A stretch of DNA of 16,395 nucleotides, taken from Rhodocyclaceae bacterium. GTDB lineage: Bacteria; Pseudomonadota; Gammaproteobacteria; Burkholderiales; Rhodocyclaceae. The stretch covers positions 1 to 16,395 of the forward strand of contig PNJM01000024.1 in the NCBI GenBank assembly GCA_013821865.1, in the 5' to 3' direction. The position numbers and the translations under genes were made by a program. Of the stretch, positions 1 to 5,986 are shown in pieces. The notes under the pieces are model-generated. The model was not told where the DNA came from. It did not search any database and saw only the letters and a program-made list of their open reading frames with translations. Within the stretch, counting starts at the first letter, position 1. Each line of letters starts with the position of its first letter.

Positions 1-216
1 ATGCGCCGAACGGATGAAAGACTCCGAGCAGCAGGTGCATTCCAGCCCGTGCAGCCAGATCACCGGCGTGCGCGGCTTGGTCTCCAGCGCCTGCGCGATG
101 CGCGGCACGAAGGCCGAGCCGAGGCCGAGCGATGTCGCCGTGAGGCTGCAAAACTTGAGGAAGCTGCGCCGCGTGATGCCCTGCCGGCGCAGTGTCTCGT
201 AAAAGGTTTCGACCAT
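1..216 (-). CDS. hoxK: Uptake [NiFe]-hydrogenase small subunit, N-terminal part (truncated by window edge)
   Basis: This is the electron-transferring small subunit of a membrane-bound, periplasm-facing [NiFe] hydrogenase. It carries the Fe-S clusters that take electrons from the NiFe large subunit to a membrane cytochrome b. The 72 visible residues start at the ATG at 216-214, preceded by an AGGAG ribosome site. Residues 16-22 (RRSFLKF) are a twin-arginine motif, followed by a hydrophobic stretch and AQA (41-43) as the likely signal-peptidase site. After it comes [19 protein letters not shown]. Counting from the residue after AQA, the cysteines fall at mature positions 17, 19 and 20. Cys17 and Cys20 are standard proximal-cluster ligands. 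Cys19 is the extra cysteine known from O2-tolerant enzymes with a [4Fe-3S] cluster. The rest of the gene, and presumably hoxG, lies outside the window. hupS or hyaA would be equally valid names. Identification is firm. Confidence 0.95.
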   Translation of the reverse strand, partial: MVETFYETLRRQGITRRSFLKFCSLTATSLGLGSAFVPRIAQALETKPRTPVIWLHGLECTCCSESFIRSAH

Positions 217-251
217 GGGTTTGTCTCCTGTTGGTGCCCGTCCGCTTTAAC

Positions 252-266
252 CCAAGTTCCGTGCCA
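252..266 (-). promoter_or_regulatory. Sigma-54 (-24/-12) promoter for hoxK
   Basis: Read on the minus strand the site is TGGCACGGAACTTGG, close to the RpoN consensus TGGCACG-N4-TTGC, with the GG of the -24 element and the TT of the -12 element correctly spaced. Transcription would start around 240, giving a short leader with an AGGAG site before the hoxK ATG. RpoN dependence fits the presence of hoxA, a sigma-54 activator gene, in the same window. An AT-rich stretch at about 350-375 lies upstream and could take part in DNA bending, but no clear IHF or activator site could be read. Confidence 0.8.
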
Positions 267-407
267 GCATCGAGGAGGGTGCTGGATTTCCTTTCGCCTC
301 AACCGCTTGCAGGGCACGCACGGCCTTCGACAAACCCCGCGTGCCGATTACATCAATTCCGAATTATTTAAATGTGTGGTAAGTCGGATTGCAGCAGGCA
401 GCCGCGC

Positions 408-1052
408 CTACTTGCCGAACAGGCGGTTCATCAGGCCCGCCTTGCGCCCGGCTAGCGCCGGCAGCGCCACGCCGTTCTCATCCACCAGATTTCCGTCGTG
501 CGCCGCATCGTTGAGAATGGCGTGCAGCAGTTCGCGATCGAGCGGCAGGGCATCGATCAATGCGTCGTAGGAAACGGCGCCGTGGCAGATCGACTGGACC
601 CAGCTCAGCATCTCGACCGTCACCGGGTATTTCGACAGGCTCGGCGCGCGCAGCAGGCGGATGCGGCGCCCGAGCCAGGGATGCGCGACGGGCGGCGCCG
701 CGGCGGCGGGTGGCGGGTTCGGTGCGGCGCGAGACGCTTCGGCTGGCGCATACGCCAGCAGCCGGTCGATGGCGCGCAACAGTTGCATGGCCTTGAGCGG
801 CTTTGCGATCACCTCCGCCTGCGGCATCTGCACGGCGCGCGGATCGCCCGCCAGCACCACGAGCCGGCAGGACGTCGCTTCGGCGGGCGTCGGCAAGCCC
901 GCTGCCCGCTCGGCATCGACGATCCAGATATCCGCCTGCAGCGGGACGTCCACCCAGATCCATTCCTCCCTGCGCAGCTTGAGCGCCGATCGCAGCAGCA
1001 TGAGGTCCTTGTCTTCGAGACCGTCGGCGCCGATCGCAACGCTGGATTTCAT
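408..1052 (-). CDS. Unrecognised protein, probable degenerate receiver-domain (response-regulator-like) protein of the hydrogenase regulon
   Basis: This is a 214-residue soluble protein that I do not recognise as a named family. The start chosen is the ATG at 1052-1050, because GGGAGGA lies nine bases upstream; the frame stays open further up to 1223, but that extension would cover the promoter. Residues 1-100 look like a worn receiver domain. WIVDAE at 43-48 lies where the phospho-acceptor strand would be, RLVVLAGD at 63-70 resembles strand 4, and VIAKPLKAMQLLRAIDRLL at 81-99 contains the usual Lys-Pro followed by the last helix. A proline/alanine-rich linker (102-124) leads to a C-terminal alpha-helical part (125-214) with no motif I can name. 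The acidic pocket is incomplete, so phosphorylation is doubtful. It lies just upstream of hoxK in the same direction and has its own sigma-54-like promoter, so a link to hydrogenase control or assembly is inferred, not shown. Confidence 0.7.
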   Translation of the reverse strand: MKSSVAIGADGLEDKDLMLLRSALKLRREEWIWVDVPLQADIWIVDAERAAGLPTPAEATSCRLVVLAGDPRAVQMPQAEVIAKPLKAMQLLRAIDRLLAYAPAEASRAAPNPPPAAAAPPVAHPWLGRRIRLLRAPSLSKYPVTVEMLSWVQSICHGAVSYDALIDALPLDRELLHAILNDAAHDGNLVDENGVALPALAGRKAGLMNRLFGK

Positions 1053-1115
1053 CGCCTCAGTCCTCCCTGAGCCCGATAGGTGAGCCATCCCGGCGAATTG
1101 TTTTCGCTGCTTCTT

Positions 1116-1130
1116 ACAAGTTCCGTGCCC
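1116..1130 (-). promoter_or_regulatory. Sigma-54-like promoter for the receiver-like gene
   Basis: The minus strand reads GGGCACGGAACTTGT. It shares the uninterrupted 13-base core GGCACGGAACTTG with the hoxK promoter. The -24 GG and the -12 TT are kept, while the C of the -12 TTGC is replaced by T. A start near 1104 would give a leader of about 50 bases ending in a strong GGGAGGA ribosome site before the ATG at 1052. Confidence 0.65.
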
Positions 1131-1222
1131 GATCCGGCCGGGACGGACCGCTGCCGCAAGAACAAAGGGTTGCCGATTTCCATGGCAAAACGACGGGGAC
1201 GCTGCCGTCTGCGGCAATTGCA

Positions 1223-1243
1223 TTTCCGGCGTCGTGCCGGAAA
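1223..1243. repeat. Short inverted repeat upstream of the receiver-like gene
   Basis: TTTCCGGC and GCCGGAAA are perfect 8-base arms around a 5-base spacer. It lies about 95-115 bases upstream of the sigma-54-like promoter, a distance compatible with an enhancer for a sigma-54 activator. It could equally be a chance hairpin. It has no following T-run, so it does not look like a terminator. Confidence 0.35.
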
Positions 1244-1281
1244 GCCGGGTTGCATCGGGCGGAATGGATGCTGGTATCCTT

Positions 1282-1334
1282 TAGGGCGTGTTCTCATTCA
1301 TTTTGTCGGACAGAATGAATGAGAACACGCCCTA
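1282..1334. repeat. 53-base near-perfect palindromic element
   Basis: Two 26-base arms start TAGGGCGTGTTCTCATTCAT and meet at a single central base (1308). They differ at only one position, and that one would be a G-U pair in RNA. The element sits between divergent genes, where a terminator is not expected, and no T-tract follows. It ends eight bases before the nnrU start codon and leaves no ribosome site there. It looks like an inserted miniature palindrome, for example two insertion-sequence ends joined head to head, but I cannot assign a family. Confidence 0.8.
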
Positions 1335-1341
1335 GAGCGTC

Positions 1342-1719
1342 ATGACCCTCCTGCTTCTCGGCCTGCTGCTGTTTCTCGGCACCCACTCCATCCGCATCGT
1401 CGCCGACAGCTGGCGGGCGGATCGCGTCGCGCACCTCGGCGAAAACCACTGGAAGGGCCTCTACTCGCTGGCGTCGGCCGCCGGGCTGGCGCTGATCGTC
1501 TGGGGCTACGGCCTGGCCCGCGCCGAGCCGGTGGCGCTGTGGGCGCCGCCGGGATGGACGCGCCACCTCGCCGCGCTGCTCACCCTGCCCGCCTTCATCC
1601 TCATCGCCGCGGCCTATGTGCCGGGCAACCGCATCAAGGCGGCCATCGGCCACCCGATGGTGGCGGGCGTGAAGATCTGGGCCATCGCCCACCTGCTGTC
1701 GAACGGCAACCTCGCCGAT
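1342..1719 (+). pseudogene. nnrU: nnrU-type membrane protein gene, 3' end lost
   Basis: About 126 residues match the NnrU family, small integral membrane proteins found near nitrite/nitric-oxide reductase genes and of unclear biochemical role. The family features seen are an N-terminal hydrophobic helix with GTHSIRI, the stretch HWKGLYSL, two further hydrophobic segments around residues 45-60 and 72-95, and [23 protein letters not shown] near the break. Homology stops at about 1719. The frame runs on to 1884 through arginine-rich, non-NnrU sequence derived from out-of-frame prfC DNA. At least the last membrane helices are missing. No ribosome site is present, because the 1282-1334 palindrome abuts the start. 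The gene is judged non-functional. Confidence 0.8.
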
Positions 1720-2463
1720 GGGCGCCGCCGCCGCAGCCACGCGACGGCGGCGCGCGCCTGGTGCAGCCGGCGGAGGCGCCGTTCTCCGGCTTCGTCTTCA
1801 AGATCCAGGCCAACATGGACCCGAAGCACCGCGACCGCATCGCCTTCTTCCGCGTCTGTTCCGGCCGCTACGTGCCGGGCATGAAAGTCAGCCAACGCGC
1901 TGCCCTTCATGGCCAACGAGCGCGTGGCGAGCGAGGACGCGGTGGCCGGCGACATCATCGGCATCCACAACCACGGCCAGCTGCAGATCGGCGACACGCT
2001 CACCGAGGGCGAGGCGCTCGGCTTCAAGGGCATCCCCTACTTCGCGCCGGAACTCTTCCGCGTCGCCCGCCCGCGCGACCCCTTCAAGTCGAAGCAGCTG
2101 GAGAAGGGCCTGCAGGAACTGGGCGAGGAAGGCGCCATCCAGTATTCCAGGCGGCCATAAACAACAACCTGCTGCTCGGCGCCGTCGGCGTGCTGCAGTT
2201 CGAGAACGTCGCCCAGCGCCTCGCCACCGAGTACAAGGTCGACGCGATCTACGACGCCGCCAGCATCTCGACGGCGCGCTGGCTCACCTACCCGGATGAA
2301 GCGACGCGCCGCGACTTCGAACGCGAGCAGACCGCCGCGCTGGCCACCGACGTCGACGGCAACCCGGTATTTTTGGCGACCAACAAGTACAACCTGCAGG
2401 TCACCCAGGAGCGCTGGCCCAAGGTTGGCTTCCACACCACGCGCGAGCACGGGCAGCGCCTGC
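1720..2463 (+). pseudogene. prfC: Peptide chain release factor 3 C-terminal remnant with several frameshifts
   Basis: Translated in two alternating frames, this stretch gives the C-terminal part of RF3, the GTPase that removes RF1/RF2 from the ribosome. Homology begins at WAPPPQPR (1719-1743), roughly residue 300 of a protein of about 530. The whole GTP-binding domain is absent. The landmark [18 protein letters not shown] is intact. After GMKVSQ (about 1893) about a dozen codons are missing and the frame changes; reading resumes at [20 protein letters not shown]. At about 2143 one G is lost (CAGTATTC where CAGGTATTC is expected), which creates the stop at 2158-2160. The other frame resumes with [20 protein letters not shown] and continues to TREHGQRLQ near 2463. 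Three lesions plus loss of the 5' half make this a clear pseudogene. Confidence 0.85.
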
Positions 2464-2468
2464 AGTTC

Positions 2469-2585
2469 CCCCTCTCCCCGCAAGCGGGGGCGAGGGCGGG
2501 ATTTCGCGAAGCATGCTTCGCGCCGCCAGAGCCGGCCGGCAGTGCAATGCCGGCCGTGGGCGCGGAGCGGGGTCGGGGTGAGGGG
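2469..2585. repeat. Nested-palindrome repeat element (REP/MITE-like)
   Basis: The outer arms CCCCTCTCCCCG (2469-2480) and CGGGGTGAGGGG (2574-2585) match with one mismatch. Inside lie CCCCGC-AA-GCGGGG (2476-2489), an 18-base perfect palindrome centred on GCATGC (2505-2522), and CGGCCGGC/GCCGGCCG arms around an 8-base loop (2533-2556). The CCCTCTCCCC...GGGGTGAGGGG pattern is typical of dispersed non-coding repeats in betaproteobacteria. It immediately follows the end of the prfC homology. Confidence 0.7.
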
Positions 2586-2596
2586 CGAATTCCAGA

Positions 2597-2621
2597 AAAA
2601 GTCAGTCCCCACGACACGGCG
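2597..2621. repeat. Left copy of a 25-base direct repeat
   Basis: AAAAGTCAGTCCCCACGACA followed by CGGCG. The same 25 bases recur at 7202-7226 with two substitutions. The two copies enclose the whole ATPase-to-antitoxin cluster. They could be boundary repeats of an inserted block or two members of a dispersed repeat family. Confidence 0.6.
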
Positions 2622-2659
2622 GCAAGCCGCTGCCCGCCCCACGTGGGAAATCTCATACT

Positions 2660-2692
2660 TGTAAATTCTAATGTGTCACTTTAGAATTTACA
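2660..2692 (+). promoter_or_regulatory. Palindromic operator with embedded sigma-70 promoter for the first ATPase
   Basis: Perfect 12-base arms TGTAAATTCTAA and TTAGAATTTACA surround a spacer that is itself GTG-T-CAC, so the whole 33 bases are symmetric except for one T/T pair. A -35 TTGTAA (2659-2664) and a -10 TAGAAT (2682-2687), 17 bases apart, lie in the two arms. The predicted start at about 2694 falls on the ATG at 2695. A repressor bound here would cover the entire promoter. Autoregulation by a gene of this cluster is inferred. Confidence 0.7.
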
Positions 2693-2694
2693 CT

Positions 2695-3921
2695 ATGAAC
2701 GACCGCCACCTGACCACCTTCGTCGCCACGCTCCTGCGCCACTTCCCCTGCGTGGCGGTGACCGGCGCGCGCCAATCCGGCAAGACGACGCTGCTGGGCA
2801 TGCTGTCTGGGGAGTGGCGCCGCTTCGACATGGAAAGCGCGGCGGATCGCCAGCAGGCGCTGGCCGATCCCGATCTGTTCCTGCGCCTCCATGCCGGCGG
2901 CGTGGTAATCGACGAGGCGCAACTGGCGCCCTCGTTGTTCCCGGCCCTGCGCGTGGCCATCGACCGGGATCGCGCGGCGAAGGGGCGTTTCGTGCTCTCC
3001 GGGTCGAGCTCGCCGGAACTCACGAAAAGCATCGCCGAGACGCTGGCCGGCCGCATCGGCCTGGCGGAACTGTCGCCGCTGACACCGGCGGAAGCGTGGC
3101 GCCTGCCTCCTTCGAAGCTGTATGGCCTGCTGGCGAAAGGCGCGCCGGCGGAAGACATCCTGAAGGCGGGCGAGCCGCGCCTGTCGCTGCGCCAGCTGCT
3201 GGACTCTTGGTTCCACGGCGGCTATCCGGAGCCCTGGCTGTCCGGCGACGAAGAATTCCGCCGACTGTGGCACCGCAACTACCTGGACACCTGGCTGCTG
3301 CGCGACATCGCCGCGCTGTTCCCGAACCTCAACCGCGACCGCTACCGGCAGTTCATCCAGCTGCTGAGCCACCTCTCGGGCAGCATCCTCAACAATGCCG
3401 AGATCGCCCGCACGCTCGGCGTCTCGGAGCCGACGGTGCGCGACTGGCTGGCGATCGCGCACGGCACTTTCCTGTGGCGGCAGGTGCCGGCGTGGGACCG
3501 CTCGCTGCACAAGCAGCTCGTCCGCCACCCCAAGGGCTACCTGCGCGATTCCGGCCTGCTGCACCGCCTGCTGCAGGTGGCGGACGCCGATGCGCTGGCG
3601 ACGCACCCGATGAACGGCCGCTCGTGGGAAGGCATGGTGGTGGAAACCCTACTGCGCGGCTTCGGCAACGCGGGCATCCGGGTGAATCCCTTCCACTACC
3701 GCACCCGCGGCGGCGCGGAAATCGACCTGATCCTCAACGGAGAGGCCGGCATCCTGCCCGTGGAAATCAAGCTGGGCGGCCAGGCCGACCCGCGCGCCTT
3801 GCGCGCCCTGCGGGAATTCGTCGATGCGCACGACTGCCGCCTCGGCCTGGTGATCGACAACGGCGAGAAGCCGCGCCACCTCGACGAGCGGATCGTTTCG
3901 CTACCGGCGGCCTCGCTCTGA
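2695..3921 (+). CDS. AAA ATPase with C-terminal DUF4143 nuclease-like domain (first copy)
   Basis: This is a 408-residue cytoplasmic P-loop ATPase of the AAA_14/DUF4143 family, a widespread mobile group whose biological role is not settled. Walker A is GARQSGKT (24-31), Walker B is VVIDEAQ (70-76), and LSGSSSPE around 102-109 is the likely sensor. A helix-turn-helix-like piece (NNAEIARTLGVSEPTVRDWL, about 231-250) lies in the middle. The C-terminal part has the PD-(D/E)xK-like arrangement E342-x-D344 ... E357-x-K359 (AEIDLIL ... PVEIKLG). The start at 2695 is preferred over the ATG at 2671, which lies inside the operator and upstream of the predicted transcription start. No ribosome site precedes 2695, so the mRNA may be leaderless. 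All motifs are intact. DNA binding or a role as an addiction or defence element is possible but unproven. Confidence 0.85.
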   Translation: MNDRHLTTFVATLLRHFPCVAVTGARQSGKTTLLGMLSGEWRRFDMESAADRQQALADPDLFLRLHAGGVVIDEAQLAPSLFPALRVAIDRDRAAKGRFVLSGSSSPELTKSIAETLAGRIGLAELSPLTPAEAWRLPPSKLYGLLAKGAPAEDILKAGEPRLSLRQLLDSWFHGGYPEPWLSGDEEFRRLWHRNYLDTWLLRDIAALFPNLNRDRYRQFIQLLSHLSGSILNNAEIARTLGVSEPTVRDWLAIAHGTFLWRQVPAWDRSLHKQLVRHPKGYLRDSGLLHRLLQVADADALATHPMNGRSWEGMVVETLLRGFGNAGIRVNPFHYRTRGGAEIDLILNGEAGILPVEIKLGGQADPRALRALREFVDAHDCRLGLVIDNGEKPRHLDERIVSLPAASL

Positions 3922-3971
3922 GGCCGGGAAAGAAAAGTCATCCGCGGGACGGCGCGGCCGGAACGGCCTCC

Positions 3972-4030
3972 TTGCCAAACCCCATCCGTATCCTTACAAT
4001 TCCACGAACTAATCGTGGAATTGTAAGGAT
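3972..4030 (+). promoter_or_regulatory. Sigma-70 promoter overlapped by an 18-base perfect palindrome (operator) for the second ATPase
   Basis: The -35 TTGCCA (3972-3977) and the -10 TACAAT (3995-4000) are 17 bases apart. Perfect arms ATCCTTACAATTCCACGA (3990-4007) and its complement (4013-4030) flank the spacer ACTAA. The left arm contains the -10 and the right arm contains the ribosome site AAGGA, five bases before the ATG at 4035. A protein bound here would block transcription. A start near 4007 leaves only the right arm in the mRNA, so an RNA hairpin is unlikely to form from this promoter. Confidence 0.75.
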
Positions 4031-4034
4031 CGCC

Positions 4035-5210
4035 ATGCCCGCGCCCCTCATCCTCCGCGCCGCCGACGCGCTGCTCGACGAAATCCGCTCCGGCTACCCG
4101 GTGATCACCCTCACCGGGCCGCGCCAGTCGGGCAAGACCACCCTGGCGCGGACGGCGTTCGCCGACAAGCCCTATGTCTCCCTCGAAACGCCGGACGAGC
4201 GGGAGTTCGCGCATTCCGACCCGCGCGGCTTCCTCGACCGCTTTCCCGGCGGCGCCATCATCGACGAAGTGCAGCACGCGCCGGCGCTGCTGTCGTGGAT
4301 CCAGACCGACGTCGATGCGGCCGGCACGATGGGCCGCTTCATCCTCACCGGCTCGCAGAACTTCGCCCTCATCGCAGGCATCAGCCAGAGCCTGGCCGGG
4401 CGTTCCGCGCTGGTGCAATTGCTGCCCCTCTCCATCGCCGAGCTCGCCGCCGACGGACGCCTGGCGGATCAACCCGGCAACCTGGACACTTTCCTGCTGC
4501 GCGGCGGCTACCCCGCCCTGCATGCCCGCGCCGTCGCGCCGGCGCGCTGGTACGCCGACTACACCATGTCCTATCTCGAGCGCGACGTGCGGCAGATCAC
4601 CCAGGTGCACGACTTGTCCGCCTTCCAGCGCTTCCTGAAGCTCTGCGCCGGACGCACCGGGCAACTGCTCAACCTTTCCGCCCTGGCCGTGGAGGCCGGC
4701 GTCTCACAAAGCACGGCGCGCGCCTGGCTGTCGGTGCTGGAGGCCAGCTACATCGTGTTCCTGCTGCAGCCGCACCACCGCAACCTGGGCAAGCGCCTGG
4801 TCAAGACGCCCAAGCTCTATTTCATCGACACCGGGCTGGCGGCCTCGCTGCTCGGGCTGCAGGATGCCGGCCAGCTGGCCACGCACCCCCTGCGCGGCGC
4901 GCTCTTCGAAACCCTGATCGTCGGTGAATTCCTCAAGGCCCGCTACAACGCCGGCTGGCCTTCCAACCTCTATTTCTGGCGCGACAACACCGGCCTGGAA
5001 GTCGACCTGTTGCTGGAAACGCCGGAGGCCCTGCTGCCGGTGGAGATCAAGGCCACTGCCACCGTGCGCGACGAACTATTCGCCGGCCTGCGCAAGTGGC
5101 AGGCCATCGCCGGCAGCGCCGCCGGCCCGGCGCGCCTCGTCTGCGCCGCCCCGGAGAGCCATCGCCGCAACGGCATCGTGGTGCGGCGATGGCAGGACGC
5201 CACAAGCTGA
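4035..5210 (+). CDS. AAA ATPase with C-terminal DUF4143 nuclease-like domain (second copy)
   Basis: This 391-residue protein has the same family architecture as the gene upstream but is clearly diverged from it, so it is not a recent duplicate. Walker A is GPRQSGKT (28-35), Walker B is AIIDEVQ (74-80), and the sensor region is LTGSQNF (about 103-109). A helix-turn-helix-like segment, LSALAVEAGVSQSTARAWLS, follows at about 215-234. The PD-(D/E)xK-like C-terminus has E322-x-D324 (LEVDLLL) and E337-x-K339 (PVEIKAT). The start at 4035 has an AAGGA site at the right spacing. The gene has its own promoter and palindrome, which suggests an independently controlled cassette and not an operon with its neighbour. 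The family is often found near toxin-antitoxin genes; its function remains unknown. Confidence 0.85.
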   Translation: MPAPLILRAADALLDEIRSGYPVITLTGPRQSGKTTLARTAFADKPYVSLETPDEREFAHSDPRGFLDRFPGGAIIDEVQHAPALLSWIQTDVDAAGTMGRFILTGSQNFALIAGISQSLAGRSALVQLLPLSIAELAADGRLADQPGNLDTFLLRGGYPALHARAVAPARWYADYTMSYLERDVRQITQVHDLSAFQRFLKLCAGRTGQLLNLSALAVEAGVSQSTARAWLSVLEASYIVFLLQPHHRNLGKRLVKTPKLYFIDTGLAASLLGLQDAGQLATHPLRGALFETLIVGEFLKARYNAGWPSNLYFWRDNTGLEVDLLLETPEALLPVEIKATATVRDELFAGLRKWQAIAGSAAGPARLVCAAPESHRRNGIVVRRWQDATS

Positions 5211-5229
5211 CGATTCCCCGTTCGCCTGT

Positions 5230-5269
5230 TGTTCTCTTCTGTGCTACGATTGAAGCACATTTGAGAACA
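5230..5269 (+). promoter_or_regulatory. Interrupted palindrome (operator) with extended -10 for the HTH-nucleotidyltransferase gene
   Basis: Arms TGTTCTC-TTC-TGTGCT (5230-5245) and AGCACA-TTT-GAGAACA (5254-5269) match at 13 of 16 positions around the spacer ACGATTGA. TGCTACGAT (5242-5250) reads as an extended -10. A start near 5257 gives a leader of about 15 bases before the ATG at 5272. The two-part half-site is typical of a dimeric winged-helix repressor, and the gene downstream encodes a winged-helix domain, so autoregulation is a natural inference. Confidence 0.65.
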
Positions 5270-5271
5270 GC

Positions 5272-5964
5272 ATGAAAACCGGCATGGGCGCCAACCCGAT
5301 CGAACTGCTCTTCACCGCCTACCGCCGCCAGGTGCTCGGCCTCCTGCTGCTGCGGCCGGACGACAGCCTGCACGTGCGGGAAATCTCGCGGCTGACCGGC
5401 GTGCCGGCCGGCTCGCTGCACCGCGAGCTGCGCACCCTCACCGAGGCCGGGCTCCTGCTGCGCGAACCCGCCGGCAACCAGGTGCGTTACCGCGCCAACC
5501 GCGCCGCGCCGCTCTATCCGGAGCTGGCCGAAATCTTCCGCAAGGCAGCCGGTTATGAAAAAACGACGACCAAGGCCCCGGCAGCGCAGCGAAGGCGCAA
5601 GACCGTATCTGTCGCACACACCCTGCACTCGCCACGAGCCGAATATTCCGTGCAGCCCGTCACCGGCAAATTCGTTCCTCCCCTCGCGAAGCTCAAGCGG
5701 CTCTGCCGCAAGTACGGCATCAATCGACTGGCCCTGTTCGGCTCGGCGGCGCGCGGCGATATAACGCCGGACAGCGACATCGACCTGCTGGTGGAGTTTT
5801 CGCCCGACAGCAAGGTCTCGCTGTTCGACATCCCAGCCATGCAGGATGCCTTCTCCGCCGTCTTCGGCGGCCGCAAGGTGGACATCGCCACGCCGGAAAT
5901 ACTGGAGAACCCCTACCGCCGCAAGACCATCCTGCGCGACGCCAAGGTGCTTTATTCAGCCTGA
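5272..5964 (+). CDS. Winged-helix DNA-binding domain fused to a MNT-type nucleotidyltransferase
   Basis: The 230-residue protein has two domains. Residues 10-80 are an ArsR-like winged helix (DSLHVREISRLTGVPAGSLH, then LTEAGLLLRE and a wing RYRAN). A basic linker (about 95-130) leads to a small nucleotidyltransferase of the minimal (MntA/KNTase) type. This has the signature G157-S158-x10-D169-x-D171 (GSAARG ... DSDIDLLVEF) and a third acidic residue, D204, in KVDIAT. All catalytic residues are present, so the domain could add nucleotides to a target protein or RNA. MNT proteins normally pair with a HEPN toxin, which MntA-type enzymes AMPylate; no HEPN gene is seen here. HTH-MNT fusions are known, but in this one the MNT half resembles the stand-alone MntA type. 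Start ATG at 5272, with its own operator. Confidence 0.8.
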   Translation: MKTGMGANPIELLFTAYRRQVLGLLLLRPDDSLHVREISRLTGVPAGSLHRELRTLTEAGLLLREPAGNQVRYRANRAAPLYPELAEIFRKAAGYEKTTTKAPAAQRRRKTVSVAHTLHSPRAEYSVQPVTGKFVPPLAKLKRLCRKYGINRLALFGSAARGDITPDSDIDLLVEFSPDSKVSLFDIPAMQDAFSAVFGGRKVDIATPEILENPYRRKTILRDAKVLYSA

Positions 5965-5986
5965 TGATCCGGATGACCGCCCGCCC

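Noticed and set aside
1053..1223. N-terminal extension of the receiver-like gene to an ATG at 1223.
   Set aside because: The extension would run through the sigma-54-like promoter, and the ATG at 1052 has a much better ribosome site.
1282..1334. Rho-independent terminator.
   Set aside because: No T-run follows on either strand and the element lies between divergent gene starts.
1539..2684. Single 381-residue plus-strand frame across the prfC region.
   Set aside because: RF3 similarity switches between two frames, the central part is shuffled out-of-frame sequence and the tail runs into repeats. It is not one protein.
3956..3968. GGCCG-GAA-CGGCC hairpin after the first ATPase as a terminator.
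   Set aside because: The stem is only five bases with no T-run, which is easily expected by chance in GC-rich DNA.
2814..4034. A very long open frame extends upstream of the second ATPase.
   Set aside because: It is the out-of-frame shadow of the first ATPase (Ala/Arg/Pro-rich). The real start is 4035, with a promoter, a ribosome site and the family N-terminus.
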